Source: Dipodascopsis uninucleata var. uninucleata (Eukaryota; Ascomycota; Lipomycetes; Lipomycetales; Lipomycetaceae). Taken from it: DNA of 64,000 nucleotides. Location: contig JAJLTO010000004.1 of the NCBI GenBank assembly GCA_030568195.1, forward strand, positions 1,302,001 through 1,366,000, read 5' to 3'. Shown piece by piece: positions 10,364-21,138 of this stretch (positions are counted from its first letter, which is position 1; each line of letters starts with the position of its first letter). The notes under the pieces are model-generated. The model saw only the letters and a program-made list of their open reading frames with translations, made no database searches and had not been told where the DNA came from. The position numbers and the translations under genes were made by a program.

Positions 10364-12883
10364 TTAAACCTTTCGCCGCTTTCGAGTAGAACAAACTTCT
10401 GCTGTGTGTGTTGATTCTCCACATCTTGCACAACTCTTTATTGATGACAACATTAAAGGCCGTACTAATAGTGGCTTTTGAAGTGTTAGACTCGACGTTA
10501 TCTCTGTTGATCTCGAATTGTGCTGCGATATGGTTGTCATGGGGGGAACGGGCCATTTAGCATTGGGTTTAGTTTCGCTAACTGGAGATCGTGATGCCAC
10601 TAATGACTGCTGTGTAGTCTCAATTGATGGTTTCAAGCTCGGAATTGGTGCTGAGACATTTCCTAATAGATTATTCAAGGGAGATACAGTTAGGGTACCA
10701 GGACTCGCTAGCTGTGCAGGCGACAGATGATGACGAAGAGCAGGCTGGTCGCTTATTATGCCAATTACAAATTCGAAGTTTGGATACTTTTTTAAAATTC
10801 GACTTCTCTCACGTCGAGGTAATGAAACTGCTGGAACATGCCATCTTCTAGGAATTATCTCAACGGGAACTTCATCTAAAATTTCAAGCTCCTGTCGACG
10901 GGGTAAATTGTAGACTTTTGATATACTATTATCGCTTATGATGTCTACGTCTTCATCTTGCTCCTTTATCTCAGATGAAGCAAACTCGCTCACCAGCTTC
11001 GCCAAAGCAAATGTAGATACCCGCCTACATAAAGGCTTTAAAGCTGGTCCCACGTTTATATTCATCCGTGCAACAAGTGCAATAGCATCCTTTTGCAGGA
11101 AATTGTGTAGTGAGAAAATATTATCGTACATATATCTCATGACATCAGTGAGTTGTAAAGACGAATTGAGAGAGGTTTGGTAGGATTCAGATAGCTTTGT
11201 GACCCGCACCACCGATTTAATACCGAGATATGCAGCCGGCATTAAACTGTCCATCCATAAGTTCTCAATGTCAGGACTTAAAAACGTTTTTGAAATATGA
11301 GTCCATGCAGGATTCATCGAAAACTTCGACTCTAAAGAGGCTCGCCTCTCTGCGTACTCTGTTTTGTCTGCTATTGCTGCAAGGTCTAGCATTTCAGAAA
11401 CCAGGAATTTCGTTCCAAATTCCCCTAAAAGTGAAGACATCTCTGATCGACAGAGCCTAATATTCGCCGAAGGATATACCTCGTAAAGGGAAGTCAAGAG
11501 ATCAGGGTCGAAGTTAACGACGAATCTCATATGAGAATATGAGGCCCACATTTGGCGACTCGACAGCTGCGCTCTTAATTGTTTAAGCACCCACAGATAA
11601 GGAATTCGAGGCTCTTCGATAGTAAACATCGAGACAGCTAAAGGAAAAGTCCTCATTTCATGATCTACGCCTGCAATGCAGATAAATGCAATGCCGTCCT
11701 TCTCTAAGCGAATTACAGATCTTGTGTCTATTAAAATTAGGTCTGAAAACCGTTCCGCAAACTTTGCCTGCATTATCGACATCATGAACATTGCAGACGC
11801 ACCCCCAGTTACTGGATTCATGAGTGTCTTTACCTCAATGTCACCATTGGCTTGTAAGAATTGGTTTATTATGACAAGACTTGATCGTCCTGAAGAATTA
11901 TTAGACTTGGTTGCGACAGTACTTAAAGAAGTAGCGGTCTTGTTGGCATCGCTTACTAATGTTGCTTTATCTGAATTGGATGATTTGCTAGATAGTTGTG
12001 CAGTACTTATGGCAGACCTTGACTCTGGTCGTGATTTGACGCTGACACTATCAGCACTAGCAACCCTAGAGTTACTCGCGAGACTGGCTCTTGGTGGTCG
12101 GCCCCGTTTGGAGTACGAGACAGACGTAATAGTTAACTCTGCTGCCGGAGATGTTTGACCACTCGATAGCCATATTAGACTAGCCTGATCAAGCGCCTCT
12201 TGACCTGATACGACTGTACCAGAGGGATTCACGCAAACCCTAGAAAGCGACCTGATATCTTGAGTGAATGGTCCGTCGCGATCCGAGGACCGAAGCGCCT
12301 GAATACGTGCTTTTTTAGTAATTGACAAGGAATCAAACGTGCGTAACGACTCAGGCACAAATGGAAAGATACAATGATTATGAGAATCGCCAGCAGGATC
12401 CACACGCCAGATTCCTCCAGCTTCCGGCAAACTCGTGAGAATCAGACTCCAGGGACAAGACCCAAGTGACTTATTAGTAGCATTGCTATTGATTAAACTC
12501 TCAGGCCGCCGAATATTACAGAATACGACTGTTTGATGAATACACTCTGAGGTAGTTCTTCCATCAGATTCGTCAATTTGCTCTTCTTTAACAGTGAATC
12601 CAAGCATAAAAGCATGGGTATCAATCGCTTGTATGAGCCCATTTAGATTGTCAAATACTCGATCCTGGCTCAGCCGGCGAGCAATGGCTGACGCAGACCC
12701 CACAAAAGCAGTGGGCTCCGCAATATTACCATGGGAATCAATCTCATTCGTGTTCATCAATCTGTTTTCTTGTGCAGCGAACCATGAAGTGCTGGTGTCT
12801 CTGCGGAGGAACTGATTGAACTTGCGACGAAAGGGCCTGTTTTCCTTTGAAGGCAATTGTGGTGCGTTTTCGGCGTCGTACAA
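10364..12883 (-). CDS. MULE transposase-derived protein: FAR1/WRKY-GCM1 zinc finger, transposase core, CCHC knuckle
   Basis: Single-exon 839-residue protein. Residues C122, C143, H168 and H170 give the C-x20-C-x24-H-x-H spacing of the FAR1/WRKY-GCM1 DNA-binding finger of Mutator-like elements. A Ser/Ala/Thr-rich linker follows with an AT-hook-like KRGRPPR (259-265). Residues about 380-490 resemble the MULE transposase core: LILIDTR (first Asp, D386), IAGVDHE, a PLAVSMFTIEE block, IPYLWVLKQL, then VVNFDPDLL (second Asp region, 459-461) and PSANIRLCRSE. In active enzymes the last block normally has C-x2-H; here the His position is Glu (C478, E481). The C-terminus carries a perfect C-x2-C-x4-H-x4-C knuckle (818-831) and a basic RKRRKV end. 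No terminal inverted repeats were found, and the frame is long and intact. A domesticated transcription regulator of the Aft/Rbf/FAR1 style is therefore likelier than a live element. Confidence 0.7.
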   Translation of the reverse strand: MYDAENAPQLPSKENRPFRRKFNQFLRRDTSTSWFAAQENRLMNTNEIDSHGNIAEPTAFVGSASAIARRLSQDRVFDNLNGLIQAIDTHAFMLGFTVKEEQIDESDGRTTSECIHQTVVFCNIRRPESLINSNATNKSLGSCPWSLILTSLPEAGGIWRVDPAGDSHNHCIFPFVPESLRTFDSLSITKKARIQALRSSDRDGPFTQDIRSLSRVCVNPSGTVVSGQEALDQASLIWLSSGQTSPAAELTITSVSYSKRGRPPRASLASNSRVASADSVSVKSRPESRSAISTAQLSSKSSNSDKATLVSDANKTATSLSTVATKSNNSSGRSSLVIINQFLQANGDIEVKTLMNPVTGGASAMFMMSIMQAKFAERFSDLILIDTRSVIRLEKDGIAFICIAGVDHEMRTFPLAVSMFTIEEPRIPYLWVLKQLRAQLSSRQMWASYSHMRFVVNFDPDLLTSLYEVYPSANIRLCRSEMSSLLGEFGTKFLVSEMLDLAAIADKTEYAERRASLESKFSMNPAWTHISKTFLSPDIENLWMDSLMPAAYLGIKSVVRVTKLSESYQTSLNSSLQLTDVMRYMYDNIFSLHNFLQKDAIALVARMNINVGPALKPLCRRVSTFALAKLVSEFASSEIKEQDEDVDIISDNSISKVYNLPRRQELEILDEVPVEIIPRRWHVPAVSLPRRERSRILKKYPNFEFVIGIISDQPALRHHLSPAQLASPGTLTVSPLNNLLGNVSAPIPSLKPSIETTQQSLVASRSPVSETKPNAKWPVPPMTTISQHNSRSTEITSSLTLQKPLLVRPLMLSSIKSCARCGESTHTAEVCSTRKRRKV

Positions 12884-15800
12884 ATAAATAGTCCCAAGCT
12901 GTGCGGCCCTGTTGCCCTAATTTATCTGTCATTTCGTATTAACCCTACATAACCCATACCCATATTGAAATCGACTCGCACGTCTGCGCAGTGGAAGGAC
13001 GTTTAGATAAGGTTAGCCACAGACTCCAACGCGAGCACTCGAGACAGGGGTCATTTTGGTACTTGCGCAAGAGATTAGAGAATAGCGGACTTTATGAGTA
13101 TCATTCGGGTAATTCCACTCATCGATTTAATGCATATAAGTCAAAGTACAAAAGGAAGTGTTTATCAGAGTTCAGACCATTGCTGACTGTTCATGACACT
13201 CAAGCGTAGATATCCAGATATTATGCAACGAGAGTACAAAGATATATTGAAGATAAAGTTCTGTATTAACCTCTTAAAGACGAAGACGTGGATCTCTGAC
13301 AACTACGAATTTAAACGTTTCTCGTCGATCTCTAGGAAGGCACATACAAACGGCATGTTTGATTTACAACTGCAGGTTTTGTTGACAAGGACTCTGCGTC
13401 TCAGAAGATCTGTAAATCATTTGCTTACTTGCATTCGCTGCAGATATCTGATACGCGACGGGAAAGATTTCTAAGTAAATCATTGCAGGCGGTTTATGCG
13501 AAGGTACAGGTCTGAGCAAGTCGCGTACTACGAGTGCATGACACCGCACTAGATGTGGGAAAATTTTTAAATGAAATTCTATTTGAACATGGCTGAGAAG
13601 TGTCTGAGCCGTACATGACGCGGCTATGTAAGTACAGCAAGAAGAGTTAAGAATAGCATAGCACTACACGTCTGCCCGGAGTACGCTTGATAGAAAGTAT
13701 GCGCTACGCTACGATTACAAAATACACATACATATGGATCAACAATACTCAAATAAGATTCATACGGGTGAAAATATGTCTTGGGGAGCTCGTTCATAGT
13801 GTAGAGCTACCTGTGCCGAGAATATCAGTATATACAGATTTGTCAAGCGCCTCAACACGACGCTCGTTATAGGTAGCAAGGACGTGATATGCGGTATAGG
13901 AAACTGTTTAACTAGGCGAAAGCTTCAGAAAGTCTCTAAACGAGTGCATGCATGCTGACAGCCAGCCTCTCGGACGAGGCATCTGATAGAGATTGCAGGT
14001 TAGCAGCATCTACTAGGACATGCTAATGGACCATTAGATACTGGACGTGTCAGAGACAGGGAGCGGAAAAATCAGGGAAATAATCTATGTTCAAAATAAC
14101 AGTTAATAGAAAAGTATAAGTGCCAAGCAGAGTGCGTTAGAGCCAACTAGTACTAGCGAAGAGAAGCGAGAAGAAGTTTAATGAAAAATAAAATTTAATA
14201 TGAGCGAAACAACATAAACGAATCATTTTATATAAGGTTAAATATATTTGAAACGGGACAACCTTTCAATTACGTAGATAGCTATCTAGCAGTAGCTTCC
14301 CTACGCTTAGCACACCGCCTTGCCTTCTAGGTTGCATTTCAAAAGACGTGGCCATTTTGGCGCAACATCACCATTTGCTGAATTGATCTCTGTGGATAGC
14401 GTGTACTACGTATCAAGGCGTCTATCAAATGCAAAATACGTCTGTGGCGACTGGAATGAACGTGCTAGGACCAAGACAGCTCCCGCATATGTCCTAACAG
14501 GAGGTAGCCGCGGAAAATCATTCGCCCAATAAAGTTGAGATGCGCGAGCCAATTCATTTGCGAATAATCATTCCAGATCTCGTTCCGAATAGGCAGCCGG
14601 TTTGGCACATGAACACGACGTAATCTGCTCTAGCCCCGACTCAGCAGATGACCCTAATGGATTAGGAGCTCCAGCCACAGCTGCGATCTGCCCACAGTCC
14701 GAAAATACCGGGGAAGGCTGCGATCAACCCAAACGACTTGTCATAAGAAACTGTAGGATGCCAGTGCAGGTGCTTTTCATGAGTGCGGCCGACGCAGAGT
14801 GCAAGTGACGGCAGATCTCTACAGGGACGCTGCACAGTAGTAGTACTTGCTGTATTACGCCTTAGATATCTCTGCTGTTGCTGTGAGATCTACACTTGTA
14901 AAAGCACTGAGAGGGGCTGTGCAGACCGTACGCAGAATGTAGCCCACCGTCTTGCGAGCACTTCTACGAACAGTCCACTTTTAGCTGACAGACCGGCAAT
15001 AAGGGGACACAGAATATCGCACAAAATAGTACAAGCTTACCCGGCTGTACCTATTTATATTAGGTACAGCCAGGCGACAAAGGTTTAAATTAGAGTACGT
15101 GGCAATCTTTTATGCACTTTACTGACTTTGTGTAGACTTCTCCTTTAGTCTACATGACTAAAGATGCTAAGTAACTTTATCCACTTAATAGCCTAATGCT
15201 GCTAAAGAGCTGTCTGTTGTTCCATGTGCCGATGACGTAATGGCAACTGAATAGATAGCCAGTTCCATTAGAGTTGCATACTACTGTTGTTCTTCTTCAT
15301 TCTACTCTGCTCACAGCCTGGCTAGAAGGCGCGGACGCAGGTTAGCTGGATACGGGCCAATGAGACAAGACCGCCCTCACCAAGTGGACGATCTAAGAGA
15401 CAGAGCCAAATGAAAAAAAAAAGGTGGTCCAAACTAGCAAGCAATATCTCGAATGTTTGACAGACGGTCAGACAGAGTAATTTTTTCTCGTAATCTGTCG
15501 GGCATAACTGCTCGGTTCGCGCTATGAGACTTGTATTGCAATATGCACGGTAGTTCAGACACTGTAATTTCCTCATATATCGTGGCGTTGGATTTGCATT
15601 ACACAAAGACCGAGCCTCGCTATGCTTCCACAATAAGTGTAGACTAGCAGCCGCGAAGTTGCAACAGGTAATAGTCACAGTGCGGCCGCCGGCCCGTCTG
15701 GACATAGGGTAGAGTGCGCGGTAGAGAAAATAATAATGCGTAGGTATTTAGTCTAGGACCCTAGGCGATTGGCCCTAGTGCACATACGCCCAACAGAGCC

Positions 15801-18693
15801 CAAGCGACGCATCATGCACTGGAGCGTCGCAAGACTATGCTGATAGAGTCCGTAAGTTGAACCGTGCAAACTCAGTCCTGATCGACCTCAGACTGCGTAA
15901 GATGACTAGCAGTACCGTGTCCAGAGGATGTCGCCGGAAAGCGTGCAGAAGCGCGATAGGGCAGCCGATAAGACCGAAGAGGTAAGCAGAGTTGAGAGAG
16001 CCCTGCATTCTGCATGCAGTAACGTTGTTCAAGGCAAGCCGCGGACAATTCGCACCAGCTTCTACACAAGTACAGCATAATCTTGGCCCACTCTTGGACC
16101 TTGCAGCGGATGCAATATCAAATGTGCGGAATTGGACTACATGCACAATATCAGACAACCTTATCAAGTTTGCGCGTAGACTGCCAGCAGGCTGTCAATG
16201 TCTTAGACTGGTTTTTTACACAGCGCTATTTTTCGTGAAGCCATGCGTCGTCGACAGACTGCGTAAAGAAGAAAGTGGGAGGACAAGCAGGACGGAGGTG
16301 AGAACAACTGGAGATAGCTGAAAACTATTGCTAAGATAAAAAGAAAACGAAAGATTCCAGGCAGTAGGAAAATGGAGTAAAAAATCACCCGACGCATAAT
16401 AATGATAATAATAATATATAACAATATTATATAAACTATATATAGTACAATACAATATTAATGCTGTATTAATGCTGTAGCCACTGCTGCTGCGCGCTAG
16501 TATAGCATATGTAATAACATCAACATTATAATATAATCAAATATAACTTAAGCCATATGAATAATTAATCTCGCTACAAGCACAATACACTACTTAAGTC
16601 TACATATATATATGCTTAGGCGCTCATACGACTAAAAGAACAGCCCGCAGAATATATACTAGATTCAGATTCTTATATGCAGCTGATCGCAAACAGCTGC
16701 TCCGAGCTCCTGTGCGTACATTACATTCATAGGCACCTACATGAAATTCTAATACACCTAATGCCTTTTCATATGTGCTCCATGTAATGAGAGCAACATC
16801 AGCGACTAATTATAGCGCTGCGGATGCTCGCAGCGCTAAATTTAACAAGGCACTATTAGACAAAGCTTGCTAAACTAACATCTGTAACAGGCGTAATATA
16901 TAAACCGAAACCTTCAATTCCTTTGGCTGCCTTCATTCTGATTAGAGTTTTAGGTATTTTAGTGCAGAGTTTAATTGGCATTCTGAGAAGTGGCTCAAAT
17001 GCATAGGTGCAGAGCAGATTCGTGCACTGTGCCAGAGGGTTCCAGATACTTCAGCATCGCCTGCCCCGCAAGGTTTAATATTTTTCTGGCATACACAAAA
17101 CCGACAGTACAAGGTTGGCGACATTTCTTACCTGACAAGCGCCTAGTGAGCTCTTCTGGGAGCGATAATATGATTGAAACTGAAATGGACGCACTGTTGG
17201 ATATTCGCGTAAATGAGCAAAATACCGACTAGGGCTATGACATCCTACGTTTCGAATCGAGAGAAGACCCAAAAGAGAAACATAACTCCCGAGACGTGCG
17301 ATAGTAGTAAGAAAAAATAAAAAAAGTGGATCTTCCAGACTCTATGGCAAGGCTCACATTTCTAGCCTATGTGCAGGACACTATATTTCTTCGATGATGC
17401 GAGTGCTCTAGAGACTCAACGCTGAATTCAGCATCTGCCAGTATCCAAAGCGAGTACAGGTGTATCAAGGCACTAACAGGTACGAGGTACACTGCTCCCA
17501 TTTTCTTAAACATACTAACAGCTCGTTCAATCTTTTTGTTCTTCTCTGGTTTCTCCTTTCTTCTTTGTCTTTCCTTTTCCTTCCTTTTCTTTGCTTTTTG
17601 GCTAATAGCAGTCTCACTTGTCCTGGGCGCAGAGCTGCCGCTGCTTGAAAGATCTGCGAGACCGAAATCGACGTTTTCAACTGTTCTGCATGCTGTAGAA
17701 GGCAGCAATAGGGATACAAAAAACCAAAAGAACCATTTTTTCGTAGTCCTTTTCTGAAGTGGAAAAAGAAACGGCAGCTGAGGTTCTCCAGTCACGTACC
17801 AGCGTGGCGCTCGTTTTATTTCTCCCTCTTCGCGGGATCTACAATGACAAAATAATATTGAAGTAATAATGATAGAGATCGTCGCTGCACCAAAACACAA
17901 AGCCAAACTCAAAAGGAAAAAAGTGCGTTAAAAAAATTAACCATGCAAGAGTCAGATCTTGACACTTGAAGTTCGTAGATCTAATTGCACGTAAATAAAT
18001 ATAATCAATCATAGTGGTTCTTACGAGTTTTCCTGACCAAAACAACTCCATAGACAGAAAAGTGTATATTTCGATATCAATCAAGTACAGATAGCTCGCT
18101 TGCTCTTAATCCCACTCACAAGCGGGTCCACAGCTCCTTGTACTAATAGGGGAGACAAAAAGAATCCTGCAAAAAAAGTATAAACGCGAACTTATAACAA
18201 ACAATATTAATCTGCGTGACTGAAATAATGAAATAATGTAACATAATACAGAGGGAGATTAAACACAATTGGCGCCGGACCGAGACTACTCCATGATAGA
18301 CTAAAAACAAGATTCTCCATCGGTATGCAGTACAATTTTGAAAATAAAACATGATATACATATACTAGTAAAAGAAATTCTTGAAAAACATTTATCATAA
18401 CCTCAGATAGTATCCGCACTCATTAAGCGTATATAAAAATCATGTAATTAAAACTTAATGAAAAGCTGTGACACCAATAACCATCCCCTGGTAACCAACC
18501 ATTAACCACTGTAGAAAAACGACCGTAGAAACATGAAGGGCTATTAGCTAGCAGAAAAAAATATTATACTGTAAGTAAAATTTATATAACTGGATATAAA
18601 GCTGTTGCTAGACTATCGTTCATATATACATTGTTGTTGATAGTCCAAAGCAATCGTAATTGTAAAGCAAATCGTAAAAGATTCATGCAATAA
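12884..18693. other. 5.8-kb gene desert, partly GC-rich
   Basis: No coding feature I can support: the longest frames are 110-181 codons, occur on both strands, overlap one another and have no family motif. Base counts on sampled 60-nt lines are 34/60 (14641), 35/60 (14761), 36/60 (15301), 35/60 (15901) and 32/60 (17101) G+C. A sampled coding line (38461) has 24/60. From about 16380 to 16620 the sequence flips to very AT-rich. It contains a 10-bp hairpin at 16813-16838 and a duplicated TATTAATGCTG near 16456-16477. It lies upstream of the MULE-derived gene and downstream of the kinase gene. A Lys/Glu-rich minus-strand frame (17367-17912) is listed among rejected items. Confidence 0.6.
16813..16838. 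repeat. Perfect 10-bp inverted repeat with 6-nt loop
   Basis: TAGCGCTGCG, loop GATGCT, then CGCAGCGCTA. The stem is GC-rich and perfectly paired; it sits in the gene desert next to an A-rich stretch. It could fold in RNA or cruciform DNA. The role is unknown and a chance origin is possible. Confidence 0.5.
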
Positions 18694-20619
18694 TTATCTG
18701 GAAAAATCTGTCGAATGTGCTGGTCTAGCGATTGGAGTTCCGCAGCCATTGTTTAAAACATGTTTATCGGCATTGCAAGCTAATTGGCCCTTTGAATGTA
18801 GATATTTAGATGGTGGAGACAGCCCTGGTAATATTGTTGGTGGACTTGAGAAAATATCATCTTGGGCAGAATTCATATCCAAGGGCGAATAAATGAATGG
18901 TGATTCAAACTGATCATAGCCCAGTGCCTTATTATGTCTATGCTGATGATGGTGATATTTATTTTGAGGCTGATAATAGTGATGAGACACATACTGATTA
19001 TGTTTCTGATTCCTACTACTGTATTGCGACGGATGTGAATGAGGAACATAGTTCGAAATGTATATATTCTCGCCGTTAGACTTCGGTGAGGAAGACGCAG
19101 AAGATATAGGCGAAGACACATAAAAAGGATCTAACGAATCTGTAGATACCCCAGAAAAAGGTCCACTACGACGATTGTTTGTAACAGATCTCGGTGTTGA
19201 CACTAATGCGTTCTCGTTAGTATTAGCTACCGGCGTTGATATACGCGATAAATCGTCAAATGCAGCACCCCAGACTAATTTCTGCATCTTTTCAGAAGCC
19301 TCAATTGCGGCAATAGATATACCAAGCCCAGTAGTATCTTTTGCGTACGCGCTATTGTTCGTATCATGGCTGCTACTGCGAGACACAGGATATACGATAT
19401 TAGGTGGCTGATTCTGCTGCGCATATACATATGCATGACGATTTCGGAAAGGATTATTGCTCGATCTCACTGAAGGCTCCACTGGCGAAACTGGAGAGTT
19501 TGGATATATAGCCGTATTATTAAATACCCCAGCATGGCGTGGATACTCTGGTGATCCCGACGGAGTATTAGGACTGGCTGGTATATTTGAGGGTAGATTT
19601 CTCTGCTGATGCTCAGCCGCAGATACAGTTAATCGGGAGCACTTTGAAACCGCTGTATATAATTCAGACAAACCAATTCTTGTTCGTGAATTAATATCGA
19701 AGACCCGATTCAAAATCAAATTAAGTTCAGCTGATACTGGTAAAATACGTTGCAGATAATCTGGCGATTTCAAATATTCACAAAAGGAAGCGTCATCTCT
19801 GGACGCAGTTTTCCACGGATTTCTTCCGCAAGTCAAATTGATCAATACTACACCTAGTGACCACACATCATTAGCAGATGTATTATAGCCAATAGTTGGA
19901 TTGATAGGCGAATGGCACTCTGGTGACATATAAAATGATGATCCACATCCAAATTCAAAAGATACTCTATCTGTTGTAGCTAGTCCGAAATCAGATAGTT
20001 TCACAGTGCGTCCACCATTTGTAACCAAAACATTCTCTGGCTTAACATCACGATGATATATTCCAAATGCGTGACAATATTGAATTGCATCTACTATTTG
20101 GAGAAAGACCGATTTAGCAGCTCTGTCATTACCAACGTATAGCTTTTTATCTGTAATATTAGTAAAGAGATCTCCCTCAGAGCAATATTCCATTGCCACA
20201 TATAATCCATCATCCTGATCAATTATATCAACGACGGAAACCACGTTAGGATGTGAATTTGCCATAGATAGCAGCTTTATCTCTTTTTGTAGTACAGTTT
20301 CTATAGAATCCGCATTTCGATCTTCAGTCGTGTTTTCACTCTCAATAGCGCCTTTTTGCCTCAATAAAGCTTTCACAGCATATGGTACCAGACTGAACTG
20401 ATCTACAGCTGAATATACTACTCCATATGCGCCAACGCCAAGGACTCCAGTCAGCTCTAGTCGTCCGTCCAGGACAAGTCCTATACGCTGCGCAGCTGCT
20501 TGTGCAAGCAACATTCGCCCGTTTTGATTATGTGGAGCCAGCTCTGCTAATATATTTGTTGATACAACTACTATATCTTTAGTGATTTCCCTGCTTGTAC
20601 TTGAAGCCAAGAGAATCAC
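18694..20619 (-). CDS. Serine/threonine protein kinase of the Ran1(Pat1)/Sks1/Vhs1 type
   Basis: 641 residues, single exon. The kinase domain covers about 53-335: Gly-rich loop GVLGVGAYGVVYSAVD, VAIK-type lysine K83 (YAVKALL), catalytic HRD at 189-191 (YHRDVKPENVLV), DFG at 210-212 (LSDFGLA), and activation segment GSSFYMSPEC. The RLELTGVLGVGAYGVVY opening and the FYMSPE substrate loop are characteristic of fungal Ran1/Sks1/Vhs1 kinases. These act in nutrient signalling and, in fission yeast, restrain meiosis. The C-terminal half is Ser/Pro/Asn/His-rich, ends without a fold I recognise, and is probably regulatory and disordered. A second Met at residue 36 (MLLAQAAAQR) lies just before the family's usual N-terminus and could be the true start. 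The downstream desert gives no operon-like context. Confidence 0.88.
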   Translation of the reverse strand: MILLASSTSREITKDIVVVSTNILAELAPHNQNGRMLLAQAAAQRIGLVLDGRLELTGVLGVGAYGVVYSAVDQFSLVPYAVKALLRQKGAIESENTTEDRNADSIETVLQKEIKLLSMANSHPNVVSVVDIIDQDDGLYVAMEYCSEGDLFTNITDKKLYVGNDRAAKSVFLQIVDAIQYCHAFGIYHRDVKPENVLVTNGGRTVKLSDFGLATTDRVSFEFGCGSSFYMSPECHSPINPTIGYNTSANDVWSLGVVLINLTCGRNPWKTASRDDASFCEYLKSPDYLQRILPVSAELNLILNRVFDINSRTRIGLSELYTAVSKCSRLTVSAAEHQQRNLPSNIPASPNTPSGSPEYPRHAGVFNNTAIYPNSPVSPVEPSVRSSNNPFRNRHAYVYAQQNQPPNIVYPVSRSSSHDTNNSAYAKDTTGLGISIAAIEASEKMQKLVWGAAFDDLSRISTPVANTNENALVSTPRSVTNNRRSGPFSGVSTDSLDPFYVSSPISSASSSPKSNGENIYISNYVPHSHPSQYSSRNQKHNQYVSHHYYQPQNKYHHHQHRHNKALGYDQFESPFIYSPLDMNSAQDDIFSSPPTILPGLSPPSKYLHSKGQLACNADKHVLNNGCGTPIARPAHSTDFSR

Positions 20620-21138
20620 AGAGTAGTTATATTATATTACTTCCTCTTCTCCAACTTGCGCGTATCTTAATCGAATTTCGCTTATGCCGGTGTGGTTAAA
20701 TAGTACGCCTTGGCCGCCGTTTTCACGGATTCCTTATCTCTTCTAGCCTTTCCGTTCTTCTAAAAAAGGCCGTCTATTATATATTACCCACCACCTTCTT
20801 GCTTTCAACGTTTCTTCAGGTCCTTTGTCCTTCTGATGTATCTCATTTCTAATATAGAATATTAATGGAAACAGCGACCTTTTTAACCCGGCGAAATAAG
20901 TCAAGTTCGAGAAAAAGAAATGCAAAGCTTATTCCTCTTTTGTGCTACAGTAAAATCTGCACTAACCACTCCTGGATAAACTTTTCTTTCAAGCAGATCG
21001 CTGCGTATCATTTCCTAACCCTTAAGTATATGTACTTTTAGACATCATAAAAGTACGGCTCGACAGGAGCTTCCAAGCCACAGGAGTGCGGCGGTGGCGC
21101 ATTTCAAACGAAACCCTGACAAACGTAAATATTTCTTT
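20620..21138. other. Intergenic gap between the kinase promoter and TFIIIC subunit 3' end
   Basis: 519 nt. It contains a pyrimidine-rich block on the plus strand near 20723-20830 (purine-rich in the sense direction of the kinase mRNA). No gene seen. Confidence 0.5.

Noticed and set aside
11676-12158. 160-codon plus-strand frame opposite the MULE-derived gene
   Set aside because: Antisense shadow of a well-supported coding exon, with Leu/Ala-rich composition imposed by the other strand and no motif.
14320-16321. Several 70-130-codon frames on both strands in the GC-rich desert
   Set aside because: Mutually overlapping, no start-context or codon pattern, no motif; expected in GC-rich non-coding DNA where stop codons are rarer.
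17589-17602. TTTTTGGCTAATAG resembling the 5' part of U2 snRNA
   Set aside because: Only the short TTTTGGCTAA is shared; the flanking branch-recognition sequence of U2 is absent.
17367-17912. 181-codon minus-strand frame with a Lys/Glu/Arg-rich block and hydrophobic starts
   Set aside because: The charged block is the reverse complement of a C/T-rich tract. Acceptor-like signals inside (TTGTAG at about 17840, CTTCAG at about 17755) suggest spurious or UTR sequence, and no family fits.
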